64,000 bases of DNA from Brachybacterium halotolerans (GCF_016623465.1 NZ_JAEDAJ010000009.1:1-64000); one strand, 5' to 3'. Shown: positions 1 to 9,273, counted from the first letter of the stretch. Numbers and translations are program-made. The notes: generated by a model from the sequence alone, not told the origin.

Positions 1-449
1 CTATAATCCCGACAAAACAAACGACTAGCACATTCATATAAATCTGCTACATCATCCGTCATGCCAAAACAAAAAATTTGGCATCAACAAACAGACACGC
101 TATTGAGATCTCAAACAACACGCGCACTCAAAGATCCGCACCCATCCGGGCCTTCTCTCCGAGGCAACCCCTAAAGCTTAGGAGCAATCGGTTCTCCATG
201 TCAACTCGGCACCCTGTGATCTGGGCTACCACCGAAACTGACTATTAGATTAACCGTGGCACCCCAACCCATCCGAGAAACCAGAAACACTGTTTCCGAT
301 CCCCCGAACCTGTCGGCTGGGCACGAGGTAATAACTTACGCACCCCGAGCCCCCACGTCAACTCTACAGCCCCAGGTCAGAGCGTGTTCTGCACCACGTG
401 ACGCAGGGCGCTCGGGCTCGTTCGTGCGTGACGAGCACCCAGGGAACCG
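1..449. other. Gene-free, AT-richer left edge
   Basis: No convincing gene is seen here. Bases 1 to about 350 are visibly richer in A and T than the rest of the window, and GC-rich composition begins near the end of the glycosyltransferase gene at 450. A TATAAT hexamer lies at 2-7 on the plus strand. An inverted repeat ATGCCAAA (61-68) / TTTGGCAT (77-84) with an 8-nt A-rich loop follows and could be a terminator-like hairpin or an operator. A 37-codon frame from the ATG at 61 lacks a ribosome binding site and typical codon use, so I do not call it. The region lies 3' of the minus-strand glycosyltransferase pair. Confidence 0.6.
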
Positions 450-1820
450 TCACACGCTCGGCGCGGGCCCCGTCCGTCGGCCGCTCGCGGCGTCGTGCGC
501 CTCCGTGGTCCCGTCCCTGCGCCACCGGCGCATGACGCCGAACTTCGTGACCGTCGCGATGACCATCGAGCCGCCCAGGATCACCGTCTGCACGGCGGTG
601 GGGGCCTGGGGCCATGCGCCGTCGAGCAGCAGCAGCGCGCCGGCGCTGAGCGCCCAGGTGAGAGCGAGCAGGGCGAGCCCCTGGAGCTGGTGCCACAGGG
701 CACCCTCGCGCTCACGGATCCCGAAGGTCCAGGAACGGTTGGCGCTCGTGTTCACGATGGTCGCGACCAGCAGCGCGAGGATATTCGCCGCCTGAGCCCC
801 CATGCCGAGCAGTCCGTGCAGGGCGGCGAAGCCCGCGAGATGCAGCAGCGTGCTCGCGACTCCCACCGCGGCGAAGCGGATGACCTGCCCACCGGTCTGG
901 CCCGAGGGCATGGTCCGCCCCAGACGCGCGCGGATGCCGTCGATGCCGAGCTCTCCCGAGCGCAGCGAGCGTCGGACCCGCAGCACGCCCCGGATGTCGT
1001 CGAGGGCCGTCCCCACCACGTCCACCCGGGAGTCCGGGTCGTCGTACCAGTCGACGGGCACCTCGTGGATCCGCAGCCCGGTGCGCTCGGCGAGCACCAG
1101 GAGCTCGGTGTCGAAGAACCAGGCGGGGTCCTCGACGAGCGGCAGGATCTCCCGGGCGACGTCGGCCCGGATCGCCTTGAACCCGCACTGGGCGTCGGTG
1201 AAGCCTGCTCCCAGCGCGACCGAGAGCCCGGCGTTGTAGCAGCGGGAGATGAACTCGCGCTTGGTCCCCCGCACCACCCTCGACGAACGGTGCAGGCGCG
1301 TACCGATCGCGAGATCGGAGTGCCCGGACATCAGCGGTGCGACGAGTGGCCAGAGCGCGTCGAGGTCCGTGGAGAGGTCGACGTCCATGTAGGCGAGCAC
1401 GAGCGCGTCCGACGCGGACCAGGTTGCTTTGAGCGCTCGCCCGCGGCCCTTCTTGTCCAGGTGCACGGCGCGCACGCGGTCGGGCATGCGCTCCTCGAGG
1501 TCGGCGGCGATCTCCCGGGTGCCGTCGGTGCTGCCGTTGTCGGCGACCGTGATCCGGAACGGGTACGGGAAGGTCGAGCGCAGGTGGCGGTCCAGGCGCT
1601 CCACGCACGCCTCGATCGTGTGCCGCTCGTTGAGGACCGGCACCACCACGTCCAGCACCGTGGTACCGGGCTCCGCACTCACCAGAGGTCGGGCCTGAGG
1701 CAGGTCCTCGGGTGTGTGCGCCGAGGGATCGTGGCTCCCGGAGCGGGTGCCGGGGGCGCTGTCGGCGCGCCCGGCCCCGGCGGAGAGGCCGCCCGTGCTT
1801 CGTGCGAGGTCCAGGGTCAT
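450..1820 (-). CDS. Two-domain glycosyltransferase: GT2 (DPM1-like) fused to GtrA membrane domain
   Basis: 456 aa. Residues about 55-290 are a GT2 fold like dolichyl/polyprenyl-phosphate sugar synthases: VVVPVLNER near 58-66, ADNGSTDGT near 93-101, and a metal-binding DVD at D146/D148. Residues about 315-440 hold several membrane helices of the GtrA type. Family knowledge: such proteins transfer a sugar from a nucleotide donor to polyprenyl phosphate at the inner membrane face and help flip it. The ATG overlaps the stop of the upstream GT39 gene as ATGA (1817-1820), so the two are translationally coupled. The arrangement resembles B. subtilis ykcC/ykcB. The likely role (inference) is charging a lipid carrier that feeds the GT39 partner for cell-envelope glycosylation. 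The sugar is not readable from sequence. Confidence 0.88.
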   Translation of the reverse strand: MTLDLARSTGGLSAGAGRADSAPGTRSGSHDPSAHTPEDLPQARPLVSAEPGTTVLDVVVPVLNERHTIEACVERLDRHLRSTFPYPFRITVADNGSTDGTREIAADLEERMPDRVRAVHLDKKGRGRALKATWSASDALVLAYMDVDLSTDLDALWPLVAPLMSGHSDLAIGTRLHRSSRVVRGTKREFISRCYNAGLSVALGAGFTDAQCGFKAIRADVAREILPLVEDPAWFFDTELLVLAERTGLRIHEVPVDWYDDPDSRVDVVGTALDDIRGVLRVRRSLRSGELGIDGIRARLGRTMPSGQTGGQVIRFAAVGVASTLLHLAGFAALHGLLGMGAQAANILALLVATIVNTSANRSWTFGIREREGALWHQLQGLALLALTWALSAGALLLLDGAWPQAPTAVQTVILGGSMVIATVTKFGVMRRWRRDGTTEAHDAASGRRTGPAPSV

Positions 1821-4141
1821 GACGCCTCCTGGGTGCTGGTGGAGCTGGAGACGGGCTGGGTGAGGTCGTAGAACGTGGAGTCGCCGATGGTGACCTCCTT
1901 GAAGTTCTCGCTCGCCCACTCGACGATCTCGCTCGCGGAGTCGGAGCCGCCGTTCTGCTGGCCGAAGCCGCTGCTGGCGAGCAGGTAGTGGATCTGGCCG
2001 TCCTCGACGTAATGCTGGAACTGCTCGAGGGTGGGGCTCGGGTCGGATCCGTTGAACCCGCCGATGGCCATCACGGGCTCCTCGGTCGCCAGCTGCATGC
2101 CCGCGGCGCTCTGGCTGCCGACGGCCGCGGCGACCCAGGTGTACTGATCGGCGTCGGCGGTGAGGGCGTCGACGACGTCCTGGTCGGGCTCGGTGGCATC
2201 GAGCAGGCCGCTCATGCCGCCGCCCCCGCCTCCGCCGGGCCCGCCGCCCATGGCGCCTTCGGCTCCGCCGGCCGACGGCATCTGGCCCTGCTGGGTCTGT
2301 CCCTGCTGGGACTGGCCCTGCTGGAACTGCTGCCCCTGGCTCGACTGCCCCTGCTGGGACTGGGAGGACTGGCCGGGAGGTGTGCCCATCCCGCCCTGCC
2401 CCTGACCGTTCTGGCTCTGGCCCGTCGTGCCCTGGCCGGTCTGGCCCTGGCCGGTCTGCCCGGTCTGGCCCCGGCCGCCGGGGAAGCCCTGGCCTCCGCC
2501 GGGCCCGCCCTGGCCACCGCCCTGACCGCCGCCCTGGCCTCCCGGGCCTCCGCCCATGCCGCCGGGGCCGCCGCCCATGCCGCTGGAGACCGTCGGCCCC
2601 GCGGTGATGATCGAACCGGTCTTGGCCGTGGTCACGGTGCTCACCGCGTAGGCGGCCTGCCCGGCGCCGGCGCTCAGGATCGCGCTGGCCAGCAGGGCCG
2701 CGAGCAGCGCCCTGCCCATCCGGTGGGCGAAGAGCACGCCGACGGCGGCGAGGATGCCGGTGGCGAGGACGAGGATCGCGAGCCACTGCCCGTACTCCGT
2801 CTGTCGCTGCAGGAGCGCGAATCCCCAGATGCCTGTGGCGAGCGCGGCGAGCGCGAGGCCGATCCTGGCGAGCCAGGTGCCGCGGCGCTGCCACAGCTCC
2901 CCCGCTCCGGCGCCGACCATCGCGGCGATCGCCGGCGACAGGGCCACCGTGTAGTACTGGTGGAAGATCCCGGCCATGAAGGAGAACGTCAGGAAGGTGG
3001 CGAGGAACCAACCGCCCCACACCATGTGGGAGGCGCGGCGCATGTCGGTGCGCGGGGCGCGTCGCCCCATCCACAGCGCGAGCACCACGAGGATCAGCGC
3101 GGCGGGGATCAGCCAGGAGATCTGACCGCCCAGGTCCGAGGAGAAGAGCCTCGCGAGGCCGGTCTCCCCGGAGGAGGGTCCGCCGCCGCCCACGGATCCG
3201 GTCTCCTCGCCGTTGATGCGGCCCAGGCCGTTGTACCCGAAGGTCAGCTCGAGGAACGAGTTGTTCTGGGAGCCGCCGATGAAGGGCCGCCAGCTCTCGG
3301 GCACGAGCTCGACGATCGCGACCCACCAGCCGCCGGCGACGACGAGCGCCCCGACCGCGGCGAGCAGACCCAGCACGCGTCGGCGCCAGGTCGCGGCGGC
3401 GAACAGCATGAAGGCGAGCCCGAAGAAGGGCACGACCAGGAACGCCTGCAGCGTCTTGGTGAGGAAGCCTAAGCCGATGAACACGCCCACCAGGGCCATC
3501 CAGCGGATCGAGCCCTTCTCGATCGCGCGCAGGGTCGCCCACGCGCCGAGCGCCATGAGCATCACCAGCAGCGCGTCGGGATTGTTGAAGCGGAACATGA
3601 GCACCGCGACCGGGGTGATCGCCATCGCCGCACCGGCCACGAGGCCCGCGCCCACGCCGAAGTACCTCTTCACCGTGCGGTCCACGAGGAGCACGGTGCC
3701 GATGCCCATGAGCACCTGCGGCAGCAGGATCGCGATCGTGTTCAGCCCGAACATGCGCACGGACAGCGCCATCAGCCACAGCGAGGCCGGCGGCTTGTCC
3801 ACGGTGATCGAGTTCGCCGCGTCGGAGGAGCCGTAGAAGAACGCCTTCCAGGACTCCGATCCCGCCTGCACGGCCGCCGAGTAGAACGAGTTCGCGTACC
3901 CGTTGGCGCTGAGGTTCCAGAAGTACAGGACCCCGGTCGCCACGAGCAGACCGAGCAGCGCGAGGCTCGCCCGCGGGGACTCGTCCAGGAGCCTCCTGCG
4001 CACGGCCTCGAGCCGGTGCGGGGGCTTCCCGGTCGCCGCGCCCGGGCTCGATGCCGCGGGCGCGGCGCCCGTCGGCCGAGCGTCTGGTGAGGACCCGGGG
4101 CTCGAACCGTCCCCGGTCCGCTTCTCATCGGTGGTGGTCAT
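1817..4141 (-). CDS. GT39-family membrane glycosyltransferase with Gly/Gln-rich insert
   Basis: 774 aa. A Pro/Ala/Ser-rich cytosolic N-terminus (about 1-45) precedes many hydrophobic helices to about residue 510, as in PMT/ArnT-like GT39 enzymes that use polyprenyl-phosphate sugar donors on the outer face. Residues about 520-641 are extreme low complexity, first GGxGG and then QGQ/QQGQ repeats. A soluble C-terminal domain of about 130 residues follows (near 642-774), ending in Ser/Thr. Family knowledge: the C-terminal domain is common in actinobacterial YkcB-like proteins, but the length of this Gly/Gln spacer is unusual. It is the first gene of a coupled pair with the GT2-GtrA gene. Acceptor and sugar are unknown. 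The start has no in-frame rival nearby. Confidence 0.87.
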   Translation of the reverse strand: MTTTDEKRTGDGSSPGSSPDARPTGAAPAASSPGAATGKPPHRLEAVRRRLLDESPRASLALLGLLVATGVLYFWNLSANGYANSFYSAAVQAGSESWKAFFYGSSDAANSITVDKPPASLWLMALSVRMFGLNTIAILLPQVLMGIGTVLLVDRTVKRYFGVGAGLVAGAAMAITPVAVLMFRFNNPDALLVMLMALGAWATLRAIEKGSIRWMALVGVFIGLGFLTKTLQAFLVVPFFGLAFMLFAAATWRRRVLGLLAAVGALVVAGGWWVAIVELVPESWRPFIGGSQNNSFLELTFGYNGLGRINGEETGSVGGGGPSSGETGLARLFSSDLGGQISWLIPAALILVVLALWMGRRAPRTDMRRASHMVWGGWFLATFLTFSFMAGIFHQYYTVALSPAIAAMVGAGAGELWQRRGTWLARIGLALAALATGIWGFALLQRQTEYGQWLAILVLATGILAAVGVLFAHRMGRALLAALLASAILSAGAGQAAYAVSTVTTAKTGSIITAGPTVSSGMGGGPGGMGGGPGGQGGGQGGGQGGPGGGQGFPGGRGQTGQTGQGQTGQGTTGQSQNGQGQGGMGTPPGQSSQSQQGQSSQGQQFQQGQSQQGQTQQGQMPSAGGAEGAMGGGPGGGGGGGMSGLLDATEPDQDVVDALTADADQYTWVAAAVGSQSAAGMQLATEEPVMAIGGFNGSDPSPTLEQFQHYVEDGQIHYLLASSGFGQQNGGSDSASEIVEWASENFKEVTIGDSTFYDLTQPVSSSTSTQEAS

Positions 4142-4279
4142 GGCGGGAAGACTTCCGGCCGGGCCTATGGATCTGCTGTGCCCCGGGCATGGTGCGCGTA
4201 TGTGCCGAGCGCCTCACCTCACCGCCCGGCGACAGCACGGTCACAGCGGATCCATAGCCCCGCGGGCGAGCGTCGTGGC

Positions 4280-4525
4280 ATGGACATGATCGACACCTCG
4301 ATGACCGCCTCCGTCCACATCGTGCAGGAGGCCGCGCAGACGACGACAGAGCAGGCCCTCGCCGACCCGTCCCCCGAGCCCACGACCTCTCCCGCGCGAA
4401 CTCCCGTGGCCTGGGCGGGTGCGAAGCCCGCCATCGGCGCGGCGCTCGCGGTCTCCCATGAGCAGCGCTCCGAGGAGCCCCGTGCGGATCGCGCGTACCG
4501 GCACCGGCGCACCCTCGAACCCTGA
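4280..4525 (+). CDS. Possible small hypothetical protein (81 aa)
   Basis: A short frame of 81 codons plus stop lies between two divergent genes. Third codon positions are almost all G or C over the first 60 codons, as in real genes here. The protein starts MDMIDTSMTASVHIVQEAAQ, continues through a Pro/Thr-rich stretch and ends in a basic tail; it has no cysteine and no membrane segment. No good ribosome binding site precedes the ATG, and I recognise no family. The flanking 4142-4279 holds nothing else I can identify except presumed promoter DNA for the GT39 gene. It could be a chance frame in GC-rich DNA. Confidence 0.35.
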   Translation: MDMIDTSMTASVHIVQEAAQTTTEQALADPSPEPTTSPARTPVAWAGAKPAIGAALAVSHEQRSEEPRADRAYRHRRTLEP

Positions 4526-4591
4526 GTCCCGGAGCTCGTCGCCCCCGGCGGGCTACGCTCGCCTGAGCCGCACCCCGCCGAAGGAGACGAG

Positions 4592-5527
4592 ATGGCCCTG
4601 CACGAGTTCACGTTCCCCTCCCGCAACGGACGCGACGAGATCCATGCCTGGATCCACGTCCCCGTCGTCCCCGCGCGCGCCGTCGTGCAGATCGAGCACG
4701 GGCTCGGCGAGCACTCGCGGCGCTATCAGCGGCTCATCGCGCGTCTCCTGGATGCGGGGATCGTGGTCGCGGCCGACGACCATGCCGGTCACGGGGCCAC
4801 GGCCGTCGCCTCTGGCGTCTGGGCGGACACCGGCGAGGACGGCCTGAAGACCGTGATCGCCGACGAGGAGACCCTCCGCGAGAAGGTCACCTCGATGTTC
4901 CCCGAGCTGCCGTACGTCGTCTTCGGCCACAGCTGGGGCTCGATGATCGCCCGCGCGCAGGCCTCGCGGCACCCGCAGGGCCTGGCCGGATTGGCGCTCG
5001 GCGGGATCGCCGCCGGGATGCGCTCGATGCGGACGTTCGACCGCCACGCCCTGGACCGGGCGATCGGCGCGGGCGACGGCGCGAGCAGCGGCGAGTCCTT
5101 CCTGCCGAGCCTCTTCGACGGCTTCCTGGACCGCTACGACGACGTGCGCGGGCCGACCGACTGGGTCGCGCGCGACCGCGACGTGGTGCGCGACCACGGC
5201 TCCGACCCGCTCAACGGCTTCGGGACGCCCATGTCCCTGCGCTTCGTCCGGGACTTCGTGGGGCTCTACGACGAGGCGAACGCGCCCGAGTGGGCCGCGC
5301 GCATCCCCGGCGGCCTGCCCGTGCTGATCCTCTCGGGAGACCAGGATCCCGTGGGCGGCTTCGGCGAGGGCGCGTACGGCGTGGCCACCGCGCTGGTCGA
5401 GTCGGGGACACGCGATGTCACCACCCGCGTGTACACGGGCTTCCGCCACGAGGTGCACAACGAGCCCGAGATCCGCGACGAGGTCGCGGACGAGATCGTC
5501 GCCTTCGTAGAGCGCGTCGCGGGCTGA
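4592..5527 (+). CDS. Alpha/beta hydrolase (serine aminopeptidase S33 / monoacylglycerol lipase-like)
   Basis: 311 aa, cytosolic, no signal peptide. The nucleophile elbow GHSWGS places the catalytic serine at S114. The acid is probably D252 in SGDQDPVG and the histidine H286 in GFRHEVHNE. The oxyanion motif HGLGEHS sits near residues 36-42. This triad and the HGxGEHS motif are typical of Hydrolase_4 (lysophospholipase/monoacylglycerol lipase) enzymes. A strong AAGGAG lies 7 nt before the ATG. It stands alone, ending at a perfect 19-bp hairpin shared with the convergent putP gene. The exact ester substrate cannot be told. Confidence 0.85.
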   Translation: MALHEFTFPSRNGRDEIHAWIHVPVVPARAVVQIEHGLGEHSRRYQRLIARLLDAGIVVAADDHAGHGATAVASGVWADTGEDGLKTVIADEETLREKVTSMFPELPYVVFGHSWGSMIARAQASRHPQGLAGLALGGIAAGMRSMRTFDRHALDRAIGAGDGASSGESFLPSLFDGFLDRYDDVRGPTDWVARDRDVVRDHGSDPLNGFGTPMSLRFVRDFVGLYDEANAPEWAARIPGGLPVLILSGDQDPVGGFGEGAYGVATALVESGTRDVTTRVYTGFRHEVHNEPEIRDEVADEIVAFVERVAG

Positions 5528-5551
5528 CGACGCTCCGCAGCCTGAGGGAGC

Positions 5552-5594
5552 GCACGAGGGCGCCGCATCCGTGCAGGATGCGGCGCCCTCGTGC
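5552..5594. terminator. Bidirectional terminator, perfect 19-bp stem
   Basis: Arms 5552-5570 and 5576-5594 are perfect reverse complements with a 5-nt loop (GTGCA). It sits between the hydrolase gene (plus) and putP (minus), whose stop codons flank it. No T-run follows on either side, as for most hairpins in this window. Confidence 0.85.
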
Positions 5595-5652
5595 AATGGG
5601 CCGTCGGACCGGAGACCGGTCTGGACCGGACCGGGCCGGGCCGGGCCGGGCG

Positions 5653-7221
5653 TCAGACGGTCGGCGCGGACTCCGGGGCCTCGTCGGCCGGCTTCTGCGC
5701 GATCGTGCCCGACTTGAGGGAGGCGACCATCTCGTCGAACTGCTCGCGGGCTCTGGCCGGCGGCGCAGGCGTCACGAGCGAGACGACGACCGCGACCAGC
5801 AGGTTGAGCACGAAGCCGGGGATGATCTCGTAGAGGTGCTCCCCGCCGAACAGATTCCAGGCGACGTCGGGCGCCTCGGCGCCGAGGCCGCCGCCCCACC
5901 AGAACGCCACGACCGCACCGACGATCATGCCGGCGAGGGCGCCGGGCATCGTCAGGCGTCGCCAGAACAGGCACAGCAGCACGAGGGGCCCGAAGGCGGC
6001 GCCGAAGCCGGCCCAGGCGAAGGACACGAGATCCAGGATCGAGCTCGAGGGGTCCAGAGCGAGCAGCGCGGCGATCAGCGAGATCACGAGGACGCCGGCG
6101 CGTCCGCCCCAGAGCTTGGCCGCGGGGCCGATCGAGCGGTTGAACGCGCCCACGATGTCCTCGATGAGCGCGGAGCTCGTGACCACGAGCTGGCTCGACA
6201 TCGTCGACATGATCGCGGCGAGCACCGCGGCCAGCAGGATGCCCGCGAGCAGCGGGTGGAACATGATCTGCGCGAGGTCGAGGAAGACCGACTCGCCGTT
6301 CGTCTTGTCGGTGAGCAGGGCGTCGCCGTTCTGCTGGAAGTACGCGAGCCCGGCGAGGGCGGTGAAGATCGCGCCGAGCACGCAGATGATCATCCAGCCC
6401 ACGCCGAAGGTCGCGCCGTACTTCGCGTCGCGCGAGGAGCGCAGCGCCATGAAGCGCACGATGATGTGGGGCTGGCCGAAGTAGCCCAGGCCCCAGGCGA
6501 GCGAGGAGATCACGCCGATGGCGGTCGCACCGCTCGTCATGGAGGCGAAGTCGGCGTTGACCTGGCGCACGGAGTCGAACATCTCGACGGGGCCGCCCAC
6601 GGAGAACATCGCGACCGTGGGGACCACGATGAGCGAGATGAGCATGATGACGCCCTGGACGACGTCCGTGTAGGTCGCGCCGAGGAAGCCGCCGAACAGC
6701 GTGTACAGCACGGTGACGCCGGCGACCAGGAGCATCCCGATGAGGTACGGGCCGCCGAAGAAGGACTGGAAGAACACACCGCCGGAGACCATGCCTGAGG
6801 AGACGTAGAAGGTGAAGAACACCAGGATCACGAGCCCGGCCACGATGCGCAGGGCGCGCGTGCGATCGAACAGACGGTTTCCGAAGAAGCTCGGGACCGT
6901 GAGGGAGTCGTCGGCGATCTGCGTGTACTGGCGCAGACGCGGCGCGACGAGGATCCAGTTGAGGGCCGCACCGACGGTGAGGCCGACGGCGAGCCACGCC
7001 TCGACCAGACCGCTCATGTAGAGCGCGCCCGGCAGCCCCATGAGCAGCCATCCGGACATGTCGGAGGCGCCCGCGGACAGGGCCGCGGTGAAGGGGTGCA
7101 GCTGGCGACCGCCGAGGATGTACTCGTCGCCGCCCTTGGTCTTGCGGAAGGCGTAGAAGCCGATGCCGAGCATCGCGAGGAAGTAGATCGCGAGCGCGAT
7201 CAGTTTGAACGTGAGGTCCAT
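5653..7221 (-). CDS. putP: Sodium/proline symporter PutP
   Basis: 522 aa, sodium:solute symporter family with about 13 membrane helices. Typical signatures are GGRQLHPFTAALSAGASDMS near residues 37-56, and later GGFLGATYTDVVQG and ISTMSSQLVVTSSAL-like blocks (around SxxSSxL) that form the sodium and substrate sites in PutP. I chose the ATG at 7221 (MDLTFKLIALAIYF), because it starts right at the first helix; an in-frame ATG at 7266 would add 15 non-hydrophobic residues. A GTCC-CCGAC-rich leader precedes it without a clear operator. Expected role: sodium-driven proline uptake for nutrition or osmoprotection. Confidence 0.92.
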   Translation of the reverse strand: MDLTFKLIALAIYFLAMLGIGFYAFRKTKGGDEYILGGRQLHPFTAALSAGASDMSGWLLMGLPGALYMSGLVEAWLAVGLTVGAALNWILVAPRLRQYTQIADDSLTVPSFFGNRLFDRTRALRIVAGLVILVFFTFYVSSGMVSGGVFFQSFFGGPYLIGMLLVAGVTVLYTLFGGFLGATYTDVVQGVIMLISLIVVPTVAMFSVGGPVEMFDSVRQVNADFASMTSGATAIGVISSLAWGLGYFGQPHIIVRFMALRSSRDAKYGATFGVGWMIICVLGAIFTALAGLAYFQQNGDALLTDKTNGESVFLDLAQIMFHPLLAGILLAAVLAAIMSTMSSQLVVTSSALIEDIVGAFNRSIGPAAKLWGGRAGVLVISLIAALLALDPSSSILDLVSFAWAGFGAAFGPLVLLCLFWRRLTMPGALAGMIVGAVVAFWWGGGLGAEAPDVAWNLFGGEHLYEIIPGFVLNLLVAVVVSLVTPAPPARAREQFDEMVASLKSGTIAQKPADEAPESAPTV

Positions 7222-7388
7222 TGCCGTGCCGTTCTGGTCGGGGACAGGGACAGGGATGCCCTGCACGGTAGCGGCATAAGGAGGCGCGCGTCACCGCGAC
7301 TCCCCTGTTCTCCCCCGTTCCGGACGGCCCGGGCACCTGTGAGACGTCTCGCGATCACGCCCGGCTCCTCCTGGTCACAGCGGTGTGA

Positions 7389-7871
7389 TCACGGAGCGAG
7401 CAGATCGACCTCGCTGTCTCCGTGCAGCACGGCGAGTCCCCGCCGTGCGCGTGACGCGCCCCACGGACCGAGCAGGTCCAGCTCATCCGCGTCCGCGAGC
7501 ATCCAGTCGTCGAGCTCCGCGGCCTGCGGGACCACGTCGAACTCGAGCCGCGCGGCCGGGACGACGCCCGCGTCGAACAGGAAGTGCGCGCCCATCGGCG
7601 CTCCGACACGTGCGCGCGAGGGCATCCAGTGCACGGCGAGCAGGCGGCCGATCGGCAGGTCCAGGCCGAGCTCCTCGCGCACCTCGCGATGGGCGCATGC
7701 GCGGGCGTCCTCCCCCGGGTCGACGCCCCCGCCGGGCAGCAGCCAGTGGTCGCGGTAGTTCGGCTTCTCGATGAGCACGCGGTCGTGCTCGTCGCGCAGG
7801 ATCACCGCGCCCGACGTGATGACCTTCGGGAGCGAGTCGAAGTAGACGGCATCGGGGAGCAGCTCGTTCAT
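7389..7871 (-). CDS. NUDIX hydrolase
   Basis: 160 aa. The NUDIX box follows Gx5Ex7REVxEExGx: GGVDPGEDARACAHREVREE, continued by LGL, with all metal-binding glutamates present. Substrate specificity (nucleoside diphosphate derivative) is not predictable. I chose the ATG at 7871 (MNELLPDAVYF) over the GTG-type start at 7910, because the MFS gene upstream ends at 7882, so this start gives a 10-nt gap and no overlap. Probably cotranscribed behind the MFS gene. Confidence 0.85.
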   Translation of the reverse strand: MNELLPDAVYFDSLPKVITSGAVILRDEHDRVLIEKPNYRDHWLLPGGGVDPGEDARACAHREVREELGLDLPIGRLLAVHWMPSRARVGAPMGAHFLFDAGVVPAARLEFDVVPQAAELDDWMLADADELDLLGPWGASRARRGLAVLHGDSEVDLLAP

Positions 7872-7881
7872 GGCGCCATCC

Positions 7882-9273
7882 TCACAGACCCGAGCGGCCC
7901 GCGGACGCACCTGCCCGTCGTGCGCCGAGCGCCCCCACGAGCGTCGCGAGGCTGAGGGCGATGAGCACGAGCGCGGGGTGCCACCAGGCCTGGCCGGTGA
8001 CGCCGCCCAGCGCGGCGGTGAGCAGGGGGACGAAGCCGCTGAGGGTCGCGGCGATAGCGTAGGCGAAGGACAGCGCCGAGTACCGGAAGCGCCCTTCGAA
8101 CAGGTCGTTCATGAGTCCGCCGAGCGCCGCCCACGACATGGTGGGCAGGATCCCGCCGATCACCATCATCGCGACGAGCACGCCGAAGGTCGCCGAGGGC
8201 AGCAGCGCGTACATCGGCAGGGCGATGAGAGCGGTGCCGAGAGCTCCGATGCCCACCACGCGGGCCGAGCCGATGCGCGTGGCGAGCAGGCCGAACAGCG
8301 GGATCGTCACCAGCTGCAGGAGCGAGCCGATGGTGGTGGCGGTGAGCAGCTGCAGGAAGGGATAGCCCAGCTGCTTCGCGCCGTAGTTCATGGTGTACGT
8401 GTTCATGAGGGAGTACGAGCCGATGCCCAGCAGCGCGGCCAGCACCGCGGTCCCCAGGGCGAGCGGCCGCGAGCGCAGCATGTCGAGCACGGGGATCCGG
8501 TCGCGCGAGCCGTCGGACCTCAGCCGGGTGAAGACGGGCGTCTCGTCGACGCGCATCCGCAGGTACAGCGAGACCAGCAGCAGCGGGAACGCGAGCAGGA
8601 ACGGCACCCGCCAGGCCCAGGCGGCGATCGCGGACTCGGGCACGGCGGCGATCAGCACGAGGTAGACGGCGGCCGAGAGGATCGAGCCGACGGGTGAGCC
8701 CAGCTGCGGGATCGCCGCGTACAGCGCGCGGCGCAGGGGCTTCGCGTGCTCGGCCGCCAGCAGCACCGAGCCGCCCCACTCCCCGCCCAGAGAGAGGCCC
8801 TGGGCGAGGCGCAGCACCACGAGGCCGATCGCGCCCAGCCAGCCCGCCTGCGCATAGGAGGGCAGCAGGCCGATGAGCCCGGTGGCGACGCCCATGATCC
8901 CGACGGTCCACAGCAGCGTCGCGCGGCGGCCGAGCCGGTCGCCCATGTGCCCGAACACGATCGCGCCGAGCGGCCGGATCACGAAGCTCACGGCGATCGT
9001 GCTGAAGGAGGCGAGGGTCGCCCCGGCCGGGCCGAGCGGCTCGAAGAACAGCGGGCCGACGAAGAACGCCGAGAAGTACGCGAACAGGTAGAAGTCGAAC
9101 TGCTCGAGGGAGGTGCCGACGAGCGAGGCCCAGGTGACCCGGCGCGCCTCGCGGGGGCCGGCGGGTCCGCTCGAGGGGGCGCCGGCGGCGGACTGGGGCG
9201 CGGCGTCGGTCGTGGCGTCGGCCGTGGGGACGGCCGTGGGGACGCCGACGGGCCGGGTGGGTTCTGCGGGCAT
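7882..9273 (-). CDS. MFS transporter, metabolite:H+ symporter (MHS) family
   Basis: 463 aa, about 12 membrane helices after a Pro/Ala/Thr-rich cytosolic N-terminus of about 45 residues. Motifs of the MHS branch (ProP/KgtP/ShiA relatives) are visible: GHMGDRLGRRATLL in the loop between helices 2 and 3, GGEWGGSVLLAAEH near helix 5, and RYSALSFAYAIA late. The family carries osmolytes or organic acids with protons; the substrate here is unknown. A TAGGGT -10-like element lies at 9322-9327 on the minus strand. It is followed closely by the NUDIX gene. Confidence 0.85.
   Translation of the reverse strand: MPAEPTRPVGVPTAVPTADATTDAAPQSAAGAPSSGPAGPREARRVTWASLVGTSLEQFDFYLFAYFSAFFVGPLFFEPLGPAGATLASFSTIAVSFVIRPLGAIVFGHMGDRLGRRATLLWTVGIMGVATGLIGLLPSYAQAGWLGAIGLVVLRLAQGLSLGGEWGGSVLLAAEHAKPLRRALYAAIPQLGSPVGSILSAAVYLVLIAAVPESAIAAWAWRVPFLLAFPLLLVSLYLRMRVDETPVFTRLRSDGSRDRIPVLDMLRSRPLALGTAVLAALLGIGSYSLMNTYTMNYGAKQLGYPFLQLLTATTIGSLLQLVTIPLFGLLATRIGSARVVGIGALGTALIALPMYALLPSATFGVLVAMMVIGGILPTMSWAALGGLMNDLFEGRFRYSALSFAYAIAATLSGFVPLLTAALGGVTGQAWWHPALVLIALSLATLVGALGARRAGASAGRSGL

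Noticed and set aside
61-174. 37-codon frame starting at the first inverted-repeat arm
   Set aside because: No ribosome binding site and no GC3 bias; the inverted repeat explains the sequence better.
450-3779. A 1109-codon open frame on the minus strand
   Set aside because: Only its 3' part (450-1820) is the GT2-GtrA gene. The rest is an Arg/Gly-rich shadow of the GT39 gene in another frame.
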